A stretch of DNA of 64,000 bases from Artemia franciscana (GCF_032884065.1 NC_088868.1:60001-124000), one strand, 5' to 3'; positions 1-11,834 are shown, numbered from the stretch's first letter. Translations and numbers: made by a program. Notes: a model not told the origin generated them from the sequence alone.

Positions 1-700
1 AGACAGGAAGGTGGTCAGAAATTTGATAATCCGTTACTACTCTAACATTTTGAACAGTTAAATTATGAGAAATGGCAACATGGTCTAGGTTTGACACACT
101 GGAGGAGCTATGAATATATGTAAAATCCCTATCTTTTCCTACCACAGCAAGGTAATCACCAAAAAGATTCTTAATCAAAGAGGTACGAGATGATTGTAGA
201 GAAGAAATCTCAGAAAGGTTGCAGTTGAAATCTCCAATTACTACACAAGAAAAACCCTGGCGCTTAATTTTAGATATACATGAATTTAGTTTCTCACAAG
301 AAAGGGCAAAAAGACGTTCTGAACGCTCATCTTTATAATCTGTTGGCAAATACACGTTTATAAATACACAACTTTCAATTTATACTGCGAGAAAATTGTC
401 GGACTTTTCGAATAGACTGGACAGAACACATGACCGAACAAACGTAGCTAGGCCTCCTGAAGGTCTTTCTCGGCTGCAGCTCTGCTTAGATGGAACTTTG
501 TAGGTCTTCGTGGTATGATTCAATTCTAGCAGGCATTCACTTTGCACGGTAATAAAGTGCTCTTGAATGCACACTACACCATGTTCGACACTTAAATCAC
601 TAAGGATTGGGAGCTTCTCAATGAACAAGCCACTGATGTTCCATGAAATGAAGCTATAGCACTTGCTCATGATTTCTGTAGTTGCCTGTTTTTGGGACAA
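1..700 (-). pseudogene. Non-LTR retrotransposon ORF2, endonuclease domain (partial, one stop codon)
   Basis: This is the N-terminal part of a LINE ORF2: an exonuclease-endonuclease-phosphatase (APE-type) domain that would nick target DNA for reverse transcription. On the minus strand the ATG is at 700. Reading through one in-frame TAA just after residue 106 (near 377-379), the frame stays open to the window edge. Visible family motifs are SWNISGL near the start, CIQEH, VYLPTDYKDE, VIGDFNCN, LDHVAISH and SDHLPV at positions 1-20; these are the usual metal-binding and catalytic blocks of the fold. The start overlaps the end of ORF1 by 34 bases, as in many two-ORF LINEs. The reverse transcriptase would lie to the left, outside the window. 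The copy sits antisense in an intron of KMT5A and is dead as it stands because of the stop codon. Confidence 0.85.
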
Positions 701-1744
701 CTAATACTGTAGCAGGTATGACCCGGCACTTTACACTCTACACAAAAAGGGAGTTTTGAGCAGGGAGCTTCGCGCGTGGAATTGTGCTCATGCGAGCCAC
801 ATTTTGAACATGTTGGTGGACTTTCACAGTTGGAAGCTAGATGGCCTATCCTGTGGCAGTTGAAACAACGGCGCCGAAGGAAAACAAATTCTTGGGCTTG
901 TAATCGTTCGTAGCCAATTCTAACCGAGTTTTCAAGGAAAACTTCAAGATCACTCTGCGTCTGAAAATATACTTTATATGTTCTCGACTTTCCACACTGG
1001 GTTACCTTCGTACATTTTGGTATTAATTCTTCGAGCTTCGAGTGATCAATATCCTCCGGCACGCGCTTGACCACGCCGATATAAGCAGATTCTTTTAATG
1101 AGGCATTTAGACTCGGGCTTGATGTTTTCATAATTTCAACTATTTTCGGTCTTAGTTCGAACGACAAGTTTCCACTCGTTTTTGGTGCGCTTTAATTCTG
1201 TAACGTCTTCCACAGAGTTCTGGCATATGGAGTCCAAGAAAACCTTGCGTTAGTTTGGGCCTTTAAGGTCAGTTGGTGGGTTTTTCACAATAACAGCGTA
1301 TGACGGCTTTGAGGGGGGTGCACAATTTAAGGATTATTGACAGGGCTTAGGCAGGCTCATTTGAGGGTGGGTTAGCGTTTCTAGAGCACCGTCCAACTAC
1401 CTAGACATTTCGTTTATTTTAGAAATAGCTGTGGCGCTAATGGCATCGCCTATTGCGGGAACTTCACAGGGGCTGAATATCACGAATTTGGGAATCTTCA
1501 CTTTTTGCTTCGCGGCGTTTACTAAGGTTTTCGACATTTCGAGAATATTGTCCTCATCTTTGGCACGGATTACTACTCTATTAGGCTCATGAAGTTCTGT
1601 ATGGAGAATTCGTTTAGCTAGTATAATTGTCTCATGGTCGTAGTAGCCTACCGCTGATTTGATAATTGATTCTATTTTAATGTCATCGCTAAGCGCTCTG
1701 CTAATGAAGTTCAATACTGCATTTAATATCAGTTTCTCACTCAT
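667..1744 (-). pseudogene. Non-LTR retrotransposon ORF1 (gag-like, CCHC zinc knuckles, frame broken)
   Basis: This is the nucleic-acid-binding ORF1 of the same LINE. The C-terminal part (667-1167) has three zinc-knuckle-like blocks: CFNCHRIGHLASNC (CX2CX4HX4C), CSKCGSHEHN...C, and CVECKVPGHTCYSISC. Ahead of them is an RNA-binding-like segment. The N-terminal part (1397-1744) begins MSEKLILNAVLN and fits the helical N-terminal region of such ORF1 proteins. The two parts are separated by about 230 bases with no matching long frame, so the copy carries at least one frameshift or stop. The 5' untranslated region probably runs from 1745 to about 2100, where (TA)n begins. ORF1 is placed immediately before the endonuclease, as in Jockey, I and CR1-type elements; the clade cannot be fixed without the reverse transcriptase. 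Confidence 0.8.
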
Positions 1745-2112
1745 CTTACGAGTCCCAAAGACAATCCAAAAGCATAGTCCGTTAAACCGGTTCTGACGTC
1801 ACTTTTAATTGTATTTCTTATTTATAGACGTGCCAGGCTTCGTCTGTTTCTCATTAAAATTATCCAGAAAAAGTATCCAAAAAAGATTTAATTTCTTCGT
1901 CACTGAGTAATTAGATATAGCACTTTTAAAAACGTATCAAATCAATCTGTTGCGTCAAAATATGCGTCAAATTCAAAATATAATCACATTTCAACACTGG
2001 TCTTAACTGGACGAAGTAGTTCATAAATATCCAATTCAAACCAAATTCTTTTAGTTTGAACTGTGAATCAATATAATCCGATTATTTGAGATGTTCTCAC
2101 TTTAAAAGCTAG

Positions 2113-2591
<479 letters not shown>

Positions 2592-2679
2592 GATATCTGT
2601 TTCTTTATCGTGTAAAGCATATGCTTTGTTTAACCCTTATTTCAGTTTTTATGATTTTTAGATGCTTTTCGATTTGTAG

Positions 2680-2870
2680 GTTGAGCTGTTTCCCGAAAAA
2701 GGTCGAGGGGTCGTGACAACTCGATATTTTAAGAAGGGTGAGTTTGTTTTAGAATACGCTGGTGACTTGATAGACATAGTAGAAGCAAAAAGACGAGAGG
2801 CTGTTTATAGCCAGGATCAGAACCTTGGGAGCTTTATGTATTACTTCCAGTACAAAAATGTATCCTACTG
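2680..2870 (+). CDS. KMT5A: KMT5A (Set8/PR-Set7) internal exon, first half of SET domain
   Basis: This exon encodes the first half of the SET domain of the nuclear enzyme that monomethylates histone H4 lysine 20, a mark tied to chromosome condensation, S-phase control and genome stability. It is bounded by the acceptor tttgtag|GTT and the donor TACTG|gtaag. It is in phase 0 at its start and ends after two bases of a Cys codon. The translation shows KGRGVV (cofactor-binding block of SET domains), YFKKGEFVLEYAGDLI, AKRREAVYSQD and FMYYFQYKNVSYC. The last two are characteristic of KMT5A rather than other SET proteins: human KMT5A has EYHGDLI, AKKREALYAQD and YMYYFQY. The N-terminal exons are upstream of the window. 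The next exon (7090-7300) continues in exact phase. Identity rests on residue patterns over 133 codons and is very likely. Confidence 0.95.
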
Positions 2871-3139
2871 GTAAGATTCATTTCATTTCATTATGACTAA
2901 GGCCAAAAGGCGGATATGTTTGTTTCCAAAAATTTGTCGTTTTCCAGTAACATTAAGCAATTTTCCGTAAAAATTAGTTATTTTGGAAGTAAGATTTTTC
3001 TTCCCTTCCAGCTCCCCTCCTACCATTTTTCCAAAACAAAACGAAAATGTATACTTTCAAAATCAACAAAAACATATTATTCTGATAATATTAATTTGTT
3101 CATGACAAAGATTAAAAATATATTTGTTGGTTATCAAAA

Positions 3140-3800
3140 ACAAGTGATTTGTGAGTAAAGGTCCTTCAGGTAGGTTCCGCCTTTTCCCCCCTATTTCCCG
3201 TCTTTTTCTCAAAATAACTTACTTTGAAAATAAACAAGTAAAATACCAAGGAAGTTATAATAAACACATTATTTTTTTTTTCATTAGACCCATCTTAGGT
3301 ATATTCATACCTGAAAACAGCGATTTTCTAAGATATCTCCTTTGGATTTTTCAAAATTATGAAGCTTTTAAGGCAGTACCAAACTTTTGGCTGTGTTGCC
3401 ACGTTGAACCATGAAAATCAAAAAGGAAAACTAAGCTGTTAAATGTGATAAAGATTTTATCCGTAAACATTCAAACATTAGCAACCCGTTAATTCTTTGG
3501 TTTTTTAACACTAGTTAATTTTTTAAGGCAACACCAATTTTTATCTGTGTTGCCACATTTAACTGTGGAAATCAATAAGCAAAACTAATTTGCTAAATTA
3601 GACAGCGCTTTTAGTCCGTAAGCAAACTGTTATTTTTTTTATTTTTTTTTTTAATAATAATTAATTTTTTAGTTCTTACCAAATCTTTTTTAGTGTTGCC
3701 GTGTTGAACCCGGGAAATCTATTAGAAAAACTAAGTTGTTGAATTTGACGTTGCTTTTCGTCCACAAAAATTCAAGCTTTAATAATTTGTTAATTTAGAA
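3140..3800 (+). repeat. Dispersed repeat family A, with a ~165-bp degenerate tandem
   Basis: This block contains three diverged units of about 165 bases near 3370-3530, 3530-3690 and 3690-3800. Each contains the order gtgttgcc(a/g)...ttgaacc, then gaaaatc...aaaactaagttgttaaatttga, then gcttttagtccgtaaa...ttcaaa. The left part (agacccatcttaggt...catacctgaaaa...ctaagat) recurs at 11835-12000, and the whole block recurs in degraded form at 31130-31440. It is intronic with no coding signal. Homology is judged by eye. Confidence 0.6.
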
Positions 3801-4099
3801 AACAACTACAACTTTAAAAGAAAGCTATACCTTCTTAAGCACTTTGTATTGTGGGTTTTAGTTTATTTTTAGTTTATTTTTTTGTTATTTAAGCACTTTG
3901 TATTGTGGGTCTTAGTTTATTTTTTGCTGATATTTTCACACACGTTTCTTCTTTCTTTTTTTTTTGTTTGGTGCCTGCTGTTACCAAAGACTATGTGCTT
4001 ATAGGATATACGCCCTACCTAATTTTTTTCTAATATGTTTCTCTGACACTCAATCCTAATGAAATATACCGAAGTAAGATAAAAATATAATACTATAAA

Positions 4100-4285
4100 A
4101 ACAAATTTGGGCTATGTATCTGCACATTAGGGAGGGGGGGGGGTAAAGGATAGCTCGTCTGCATGTCTAGTGTTTTAGGTACAATTGTTTTGCACATTAT
4201 GTAGTAAGAATTGTTTTCTAAATTCACACTGTCAAAATACTTTACCCTCCCCCCTAATGTGCAAATGTATAGCCCAGATTATATA
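4100..4285. mobile_element. Short fold-back element, family B
   Basis: The ends form a stem of about 35 bases: gggctatgtatctgcacatt at about 4109-4128 pairs with aatgtgcaaatgtatagccc at 4256-4275, and G-run/C-run stretches extend the pairing inward. An inverted copy of its right two-thirds lies at 42585-42690, and partial copies are at 40360-40440, 30190-30340 and 50200-50290. It is non-coding and probably a non-autonomous DNA transposon. No target duplication was identified. Confidence 0.6.
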
Positions 4286-4289
4286 TTTT

Positions 4290-6090
4290 GTATCTATTCT
4301 GTTACTTCTATTTGTTTTATCTCACGCCTAGCTGAAAGAAATTAACGAAAAAACCGGTTGTATAATAAGTCAATGAATACACAACTTGAGCGGTAAGGCG
4401 TTTATCATACAAGTAACAAAACTGATCTGCATAACTGCATAAGGGGGTTTATAACCTCCTTTTGGGGTAAGGGGGTTTATTTGCAACCTCCTTTTGAAGT
4501 TTGTATAACCTCCATAATTGTAAATGCAGGTTTTTCTTTGAAAATGATGTAGGCATCAAAATACCTCGAATAATTCAAATGATAATAATTCAAAGTGTTA
4601 GGAAGGGATATCTTATTTATCAAATTGTTAACAATGAAAATTTTATAATGAAGACGGAAGGGCGTATCGTACACGTGTTCATAAAATTTGTTTGGTTTTT
4701 ATATTCGTTGTGCATAAAATTTGTTATTTCGCCCTCTTAAAAGCTCTTTATCAGTTATTGTTCACTTGGAGAACTTCTAAGAGGCATATTTGTTTCGGAA
4801 AAGGTATGATAAAAATTGGCGGTGGTTGGACATGAAAAGTCTATAAAAGTGAATTAAATTTAAAAGAAATGGTCTAAATAAAACAGAATTTTATTTTATT
4901 TATTTGTATGTATATTTGATTGGAAGTCAACAAATAAAAGATTCTTCGTACATTATTTTACTTTCTAATAAAACAGAAAAAAAAATCAGATAAAAACAAA
5001 TGGATTAACTTTTAATTAAAAAAATAATGAAAATAAAGACTAAAGGGTAAAATAAGTGCAAACCAAATTAAAATGATTAACTAAGTGTGAGATAAATTGA
5101 AAAGATTAATTAAAGCAAGTATTCTTTATCACATTATACGTACTCTAATTTTTGGATGTTGATAGAAAGTTATCCAAGGAAAAAAACACCCACTTTCATG
5201 TTGACAGTGTTTTGTAAGTTAGCTATGACGGCTATTATGTAGCCTACATGTTATTCCAGTAAAAATTTATTGCGGTTAAAGTTGAACTAACTAAACTTCA
5301 TTATTTTAAAAATTGAAAAACTATTTAATTAAAAAAATTAAAAGTCAATTTTAATGAATTAAAATAGAAATCTTAGGCAACCTTGACGCACACCATTACT
5401 GTGATGTTGAGGAAAGTAAAGATGCTTACCATGTTGGATTGGATCGGTTATCGACTTCAAAGGCATAGCATCATTCCTCAAATACATTTTAATTTTTTAC
5501 AAATTATTTTTTGCAGAAACATGTAAGATTGTAACGTAATTTAACGAAAAAAAGTAATTAATTTTTGACTTGTTTTACATTCGCATTTAATTCTTTGAAA
5601 AACTTTAAAGTTATGTTTTCAGTCTCTTTAGAATGAAAATAATTGAACAAAAAAAATTCATCATCATTATAACTTTCTTTTACACATATTATATCATGGC
5701 ATGTCCACGTTAAAGAAAACTATTATGATGGTCATTCTAAATTTACCATTCAACTTTCTCTGTAAGTTATTTCAGCTACTATTTAAAAAAGAACATTTTA
5801 ACTTCTTGAACAAAAAAAAAACTGACAATGCTGTTTTACTTATTTACACATCTCCATATACCACTCACTCCTTCGCACTGCAGCTCATAAGTAATGCTTG
5901 AAAATATTTGTAAACGGGTTAGACACATAGGCACAATAGTACATGTACATAAAGCAAAAAAAAAAAATCTGCATTCATACTACAAGTGGATAGCTCCACT
6001 TACGAGAACGTCGATCAAGTGGATAGAGCTATTTACGAGAAGATTCATCAAGTGTATTTCCACTTCCGAGAAGATCGATCAGAGTTGGTA
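4290..6090. other. KMT5A intron, no gene seen
   Basis: This is AT-rich intronic sequence. The only structure noticed is a short degenerate tandem near 5992-6090, where three units of about 35 bases share acttacgagaa(c/g)...gatcaagtgga. Open frames here are short and show no recognisable domain. Confidence 0.6.
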
Positions 6091-6094
6091 ACTC

Positions 6095-6660
6095 CACATG
6101 GAGAAGATTGATGGACAGCATTACTTATTTAGGTTGTATTATTAGTTAAGACGGTGGATGCTGTCAAGATGTTAAAGTAGAATAGTCAAGGCTGTTTTTT
6201 TTTTGTTTTTTTCAAAGTCAATTTTTTTAGGAGAATAGAAAGATAAGTCTGCGAAGAACGTTTAGAATATTGGAAGTCTCGTGTATCAAGTATGGTCGTG
6301 TAAAGTGGGTGTTTAGAAAGACAGAGGAGGCTTGTTAGGCGTTTTCCAAAGTAACTGATTTTGGTATCTGTCTGACTGTCGTTTCTGCCATCCATCAAGG
6401 ACCAAAGGAGAAGCAGGTGGTCCCTGAATGGGGTAAAACGAGGTCGTAAGAAAGAATTAAAGAAAAATTTAAGTCCTTGGATGGGTTTAAAGAGTGAAGC
6501 TTTGAGTAATTTGGGATGGGGGAGGAGTTTGTGCAGTTGTATTGGCCTCAGATGATTTGATGCTGCCATACCCACGGGCTGGGCCTGTGCCCCACGTTGG
6601 GAATCCCACGTATCGATACAAGAGCTGAATGTCTTCGTCAGGAAATTCATGTTGTATATC
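6095..6660 (+). pseudogene. LINE reverse-transcriptase C-terminal fragment (decayed)
   Basis: The plus strand, read with several stops, gives MDSITYLGCIIS near 6110, then ENRKISLRRTFRILE and IKYGRVKWVFRKTEE. These match the conserved run after the catalytic core of LINE reverse transcriptases (F.YLGS.IS.DG ... ISL..K.RI... YG.E.W.L). Frameshifts, stops and a T-rich insertion near 6190-6215 make it a relic. The open frame on the opposite strand (6186-6665) is a shadow. It lies in the KMT5A intron, in the sense orientation. The clade is uncertain (RTE- or CR1-like). Confidence 0.65.
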
Positions 6661-7125
6661 CTCATCGGTTTAGCTGAATTGCCTTATAGCTCACTGATTC
6701 TAGTGGAATTTTCTGGGACTATCGCAGAACCCTAGAACCCCAATACCCCTTAGCATAAGTTTCAGTATTATGGAACAGCTGAATATATTCCTCTAGGTAA
6801 ACACCTTCAATGCCATCGTCAATACAGCTAAATTTTTTTGTAGCTAATTGATTCTTGTAGAACCTTTTGGGACGTTCTGCTGAATGGTAAAGCCATAGTC
6901 TAATACTTCTTAATATAGGTTTCAGTATTCTTGTAGCAACTGAAGGTCATCGGATTGGTATTTGTCTTGATTTTTTTCGTTAGTATTGCTTAATTTCAAG
7001 AACAATGAATTTCATTGTTTCTTATGGAACCTCTAGGACTCCCTCCACAACCTAGAGCCAGGGTTTGATACTTCTTTTATTTGTTTCAGCATCGACGCAA
7101 CAGCTGAATGTCCTCGTCTTGGTCG
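6600..7125 (+). repeat. ~160-bp degenerate tandem array ending in the last KMT5A exon
   Basis: Four anchors resembling the exon start recur at regular spacing: gagctgaatgtcttcgtc near 6618, cagctgaatatattcctc near 6777, caactgaaggtcatcgga near 6939, and the true exon sequence cagctgaatgtcctcgtc near 7102. The steps are about 158-163 bases. A second landmark, (t/a)agct(g)aatt...gattct..tggaa..ttctgggac, recurs at about 6669, 6827 and 6985. In the second and third units the anchor is preceded by tttcagtatt, similar to the real acceptor tttcag|cat. Over 41 aligned bases the third unit matches the exon border at about 29 positions (counted by eye). Confidence 0.65.
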
Positions 7126-7300
7126 TTTAGTGAATCACTCACGGAATGGTAATTTGGCAACACGGATTCTGGAGATAAAAAATGAGCCAAGATTGATACT
7201 CATCACTAAAAGGGACATTGAACTTGGAGAAGAAATCTTGTATGATTATGGGGATAGAAGCAAAGAAGCTCTGGCAAATCATCCATGGCTTGCTTTCTAA
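7090..7300 (+). CDS. KMT5A: KMT5A (Set8/PR-Set7) last coding exon, end of SET domain
   Basis: This exon encodes the second half of the SET domain and the C-terminus of the histone H4K20 monomethyltransferase. The acceptor ttgtttcag|C supplies the third base of the Cys codon begun at 2869-2870, so the splice phase matches across a 4.2-kb intron. The translation contains IDATAECPRLGRLVNHS (human VDATRETNRLGRLINHS), where NHS is the cofactor-binding block. It then has LILITKRDIELGEEILYDYG, where the YDYG Tyr belongs to the active site, and ends GDRSKEALANHPWLAF with a TAA at 7298-7300. No post-SET domain follows, as expected for this family. All key SET residues that can be recognised are present, so the gene looks functional. 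The 3' UTR starts at 7301; its end is not clear. The first bases of the exon resemble units of the intronic array upstream. Confidence 0.95.
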
Positions 7301-7928
7301 CCGACACTTTTTTAGATTTCTCTTTTAGAATTAGAAAAGTGGTCTATCTCTTTTTCTGAGTAATTTTTTGTATGATGCATTTATAAGTCACTCGCGAGGT
7401 GTCTGTAAACTGCATAAAGCTGTTCATAAAAATTTTCCAAAAATTTTCAAAAAGTACTTTGCACTGTTCCGAAAGAACTTTTTTGATTTTCCACAGGAAA
7501 TCAAATAATTTGACCAATAGAAGAACATGATGGAGGCTAAATTCTTAACCGGGAGAAACCCAGAGTTAAAGTACCAAGGACAGTAAAATCGAAACATTAT
7601 TTGTCCACTTTACCCAAAAACGCGAAAACCGGTGCCTTAAAAAAATGCTCTTGCCTAAGATTTCTTGGTTGTTCCGTGACAGTACCGTCACCAGGTACCG
7701 TCATGACGGCACCATCACGTTTTCATCAGAGTTGTCACGCTAATTGACGAAATTAAATAAGAAAAACTTAATTAATTTAATTGCTTTAATCAACTTAATT
7801 AAACTTAAAAACTTAAGTATGATCTTATTTTTTGGTATTGGTTTAATGGTTGGTCACTTCTCAAGGAATAATATATTTTATATATAAAATATATTATTTT
7901 TAATATATATTTTACATATAGTACATTA
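7301..7928 (+). other. KMT5A 3' UTR and flank
   Basis: No coding sequence is seen. A cluster of short palindromes (gtgacagtaccgtcac, accgtcatgacggc) lies at about 7676-7716, and a self-complementary AT stretch (atatattttatatataaaatatat) is near 7870-7893. No clear canonical polyadenylation signal was located, so the transcript end is open. Confidence 0.5.
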
Positions 7929-8557
7929 GGTAAAATTCTAGTTTAGTGACTTCTTGCTATCTCGAGAAGGGTTAGGTTAGGAAAATGAAACTTTCAGGGA
8001 TGGGTCTACAGGCTAAAGTATGTGCTGGGAAGGTATTTTGAAGTACCTACTTCCTCTCCTTCTCCCTCTAGAAGGCCCTGAAATTTGCCTACATGACAGG
8101 TCTATACCTATTGAAATTTTGACAAAACAACATTTTACCTTAATTTTCAGTTACTAGTTGCTTTTTCTCTGCCTTTAGTTCTGAAAATGCAATTCCTGTT
8201 ATTTGAGTAAGATTTTGAGCCATATCAATGCTTTTTTTCAAACTTAAGGAAATGTATTTGCATATCTTTTTAAACCTTATAAAATTGAATTAAGCAAAGT
8301 TATGAATCTGAAAACAATTTTGTTGTACTTTAATTAAGCAGAAGATCTATTTTGCAAGGTTTCACTTTTATAACACACATATTTTTAAAGGTCATCAAAG
8401 GTCAGGGCCCTCTAGAGAGAAGAAGAAGTGGAGGTAGTTGCTTCAGAATACCTTCCCGGGACATACTTTAGTCTGTAGATTCATCCCTGAAAGTTTCATT
8501 TTTTTTAACCTAAACCCTTTCTGAGATAGCAAGAAGTCAATTAACTAGAATTTTACC
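7929..8557. mobile_element. Long-terminal-inverted-repeat (fold-back) element, ~630 bp
   Basis: The left arm (7929 to about 8100) and right arm (about 8395-8557) are inverted copies over roughly 165 bases. Landmarks on the left are ggtaaaattctag, gacttcttgctatctcgaga, gaaactttcagggatg and aaggtattttgaagtacc. The right arm reads the reverse complement: aataccttcccgggacatac, catccctgaaagtttc, gagatagcaagaagtc and ctagaattttacc. The centre is AT-rich and has no open frame with a transposase signature. Flanks are similar (acattag / caaattag), but no clean duplication could be assigned. Confidence 0.75.
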
Positions 8558-10090
8558 AAAACAAATTAGCTACATTTAACAATGATTTTGTTGGTAAAAA
8601 TTTGAACATTAAATACTCACTGATTTCCAAACATAACTGCAAGGGAGGGGTGAATCCCCGATATCTTGTGGAAACAAGAAGGCATCTGATCGAAGAATGT
8701 CCAGTTAGTATTAGACGCCGGCTCGAGCTATTTCATAATGTTATTGTTAAGCTGGAGGACATAGTAAGGAAAGGAGAAGTCCGACAGTCGGCAAGATATA
8801 TGGTAAGGGTGAGAAGGCCGAACCCATCATTGCCCCCCCCCCCCGCCCAAGCATAAACGGAGCATAGTTTTGAGGCGTAGATGCAATGGCCCGCCCTGGA
8901 AGGCCTGAATCTTGACTCACTGATAGTGGGTCCACCCCTCCTAATAATAATAATGAAGATAACTACAGCTTCAAAGGAAACCTACATATTTTTAAGCTGT
9001 TGGTGCTATATATTTTTTACTTATTTACGCTGGTATTTCACCCGCTCTTTTGTAAATATAGCGCCCCTACTATGAAAACGTGTATCACTTTATATGTAGG
9101 CTTTTTCATTTAAAAGTGAATTCATGATTTTTCTCGTGTTTAAATATATATATGGCTGTCTAAGTTTTTGCTTAATTAATTCAAGCAATCAGATTTCAAT
9201 TTTACTTTCATTGGTACTTAAAAACTTAAGTGCTTTTGTTAAGAGGTAAATAGTCTAATTGCACATAAAGCTCAAATTGTGTATATAACAGATTGTAGGT
9301 AAAGCGAATGTGAATTCGAGCAATAAGCTGTAATTCTTTTTTTAGTTATTTTTAGTTTTTGAGAGAGGAATTCAGTCTTTTTCTGTAGGAAAGTTAGTGA
9401 GCTGAAATTCTCGTTTGAATGGTCATAAATTTTCAGTTTTTTATTGCAAATCTTGTAATTTATAACTTCATATGGAGGTCTTTTTCATTAAAAATTAAAT
9501 TCCTGATTTTTTTTTTTTTTTTTTTAAGATAGTAGAGGAGGCTTAACGTCGTTCGGTGAAAAGAAACAAAGTTTTTTTAATTTCATACGCAAAACAACTT
9601 CAATTGCGTTCGGAAGTATATAATGAAGTATCTTTATTCTTAAATTTGACGTCGATCAAACTTTTCCGTCAAATGAAATATTCAGTATAAAAAGAACGAT
9701 AATTGTTTGTATATATGTTTCGTTGCAATGTGATTCGAAACATTTGATTATCTGTTTTTTTTTCGTATTTTTTCAATGACACATCATCTTGAACGAATGG
9801 AATTCGCTTTTTCGGTGTCGTCCCCTTGGCACATTTCGACTTTGATTTTGAGTAGGTTTCGGAGGCCAATAATTTTGAATTGTGGATAATAATTTTGATG
9901 TAAGATGGGATTAAACCTTTTTGCATGTTTACACCCAAAAAATATTCTGTACTATTAACAATAAAATTAAGATGTAATGTGGTTTTAATATTTGGTACAT
10001 TTTTTTCTAAACTAAAACCCTAGATGAATTTTCCGAAAGTGGCATATCAAGACCGTTTGTTTTCATACCGGATAATGGTAGTATGTCAAT
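8558..10090. other. Intergenic, no gene seen
   Basis: AT-rich sequence between the fold-back element and a SINE-like unit. Small open frames (8602-8856 plus, 9669-9938 minus) show no recognisable motif and no support from composition. Confidence 0.5.
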
Positions 10091-10099
10091 AAAAAAGCT

Positions 10100-10390
10100 A
10101 TCTTTACCCTGGTAGCACAGTGTATTGATGCTCTTCTCGGCAATACAGGGCTCAGGGATCGATTCCTGCTGCGGCAAGGCTGGTTGACAGGTCGGCTACA
10201 TGTCCTTGTCTTTTGTGACATGTTCCATAGCCTTGTCTTTCAGGCCTTTTCTGACTATCAAACTGTTGATCAGTAATCACGAGAGCCGATTGTTGGATCA
10301 ACAATAATTTTCTCGAGAACATCAATTGTTATTATTGTGGGAAATAAACGGCAATATTTTCAAAGCCAATTGAGCATTGTTTTACTACTT
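10100..10390 (+). mobile_element. tRNA-derived SINE-like unit
   Basis: A pol III-type promoter is visible: an A-box-like tggtagcacagtg near 10110 and a B-box-like ggatcgattcc near 10157, spaced as in a tRNA gene. About 200 bases of unrelated body follow, including a self-complementary gttgatc...gatcaac. The tRNA part does not fold into a convincing functional tRNA. No target duplication was seen. Confidence 0.45.
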
Positions 10391-10399
10391 TCAATAAAA

Positions 10400-11640
10400 A
10401 CTCCCGTAACGGGAGTTACATTTCTTCACTGGCCTTTAGAGGAAGAAGGGGTTGGTATTTCAAAAGGAAGTACCCCCTCATGTCTAATTTTAAGTAAGAC
10501 ATCAAACTAACAATAGATATACCAATTTTTATGAAAAATCAGTTGTTTTTTTCTTTTTATTGTACAAAAAAAAATTCCCCATGATATCTGGCGTTGAAAT
10601 TTCCCGTTTCAACTTGACACACAACGATTTCAATCGTGGTTCGATTTCATCCACATTGTTGGTAAAGCAATGTCTCACTAGAACAGATTGGTTATCAACA
10701 ACTTCATCAGAAGAGGCCTTTCAGGTTGTAAATCTAGTCGAAAAAAATTCATTGGCCCATGTCAAAGGATTAGAAAGATACCACAAAAGTCGTTTAGCTA
10801 GAACAAAACTTAGAATTTTTTATCGAGGGGGGGAGTTAGAAAAGTCAAATACCTATAACATTCAAAATCATAAAATATCGATGATTTATAGCTTTTCAGT
10901 AACTCGTTTACATGCAAAAATAATTACCAACTATCGCAATTGTTTAATTTCCAAAACTATCAACAATTTATTAACAAAAACACGCTGAAGAATATGTTTC
11001 TCTCAACACAATATACCCTCAACACTGTTTACAAAATCGATAATTTAATTTTTTTACAACAACTAGTTTATATGTAAAAATAAATTCTTATATAAAAAAT
11101 ACTGAACAAGTAACATATATATTTCATCGTATTCCCATCTGATTTTGTCGCAAACCTGGCGAACAACTTATACTAAATTCTCGCAAAATATTTCATGGTT
11201 CCATACAGTGAACAAATTTGATAATTTTATTTCGAAAGCGTCGATTTTGAGACCACGGCTGTTGCAGTTTCAATTTGAGTTCAGTTATAAAGAAAATATG
11301 TTTGTAATAGAAAGTAATTGGTCCTAAAAACCTATTAGGTCACATATTTTAATTTTAGGTAGGGTTGATGAGTATAGCAAATTTAATAATAAAAAAAAAT
11401 ATTTAACACGGCTACTTTTTTTACTACTATTACTATTTTACTACTACTATTTTTGTACTACCAAAGCACAAGTGAATTTTTGAGTTTGATTCTTAGTAAA
11501 CTTAGAGACCAATTTTTTGCATGGGGGACGCCCGCTAGATTACGACCCTAAAATAGACATTTAAAAAAAGCTCTAAAAAACTACAGAATCAGTAAATTTT
11601 TTTACTGATTTCTTATTGATAGCAATGTTATAAATCGTTT
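10400..11640. other. Intergenic, no gene seen
   Basis: AT-rich sequence with no domain-bearing frame. The 142-codon frame at 10560-10988 has no recognisable motif, begins in a poly-A run, and is treated as chance. Confidence 0.5.
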
Positions 11641-11647
11641 CGTAAGG

Positions 11648-11818
11648 CAAGGCCGTACCCAGGGGAGGGTTTATGGGATTTGAACACCTCTATGAAGTTT
11701 TTGTCCGACCTGTAGAAACGCAATAAAATACATAGAATAAGCTTTTAATGCGTTTTTTTAAGTTATTAATTTGTAAAACCAACCCCTCCCCCAAACAAAA
11801 ATGCCTGATATGGCTGTG
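11648..11818. mobile_element. hAT-type MITE, family F copy 1 (171 bp, 8-bp duplication)
   Basis: The termini are caaggccgtacccagg and, in inverted form at the right, ...cctgatatggctgtg. They are flanked by identical 8-mers tcgtaagg at 11640-11647 and 11819-11826. Eight-base duplications and CA(A/G)GG ends are typical of hAT transposons. It has no coding capacity. A second copy is at 43267-43450. Confidence 0.75.
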
Positions 11819-11834
11819 TCGTAAGGCAAACCCT

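Noticed and set aside
6186-6665. 159-codon frame on the minus strand
   Set aside because: It is the antisense of a LINE reverse-transcriptase fragment on the plus strand and has no domain of its own.
8602-8935. Small overlapping frames with Pro runs
   Set aside because: The Pro run comes from a C homopolymer; no motif and no splice context.
9669-9938. 89-codon minus-strand frame
   Set aside because: Protein-like in part (PSYIKIIIHNSKLLASETYS) but no family recognised and no supporting context; left unannotated.
10560-10988. 142-codon plus-strand frame
   Set aside because: No recognisable domain; starts in a poly-A tract in intergenic AT-rich DNA.
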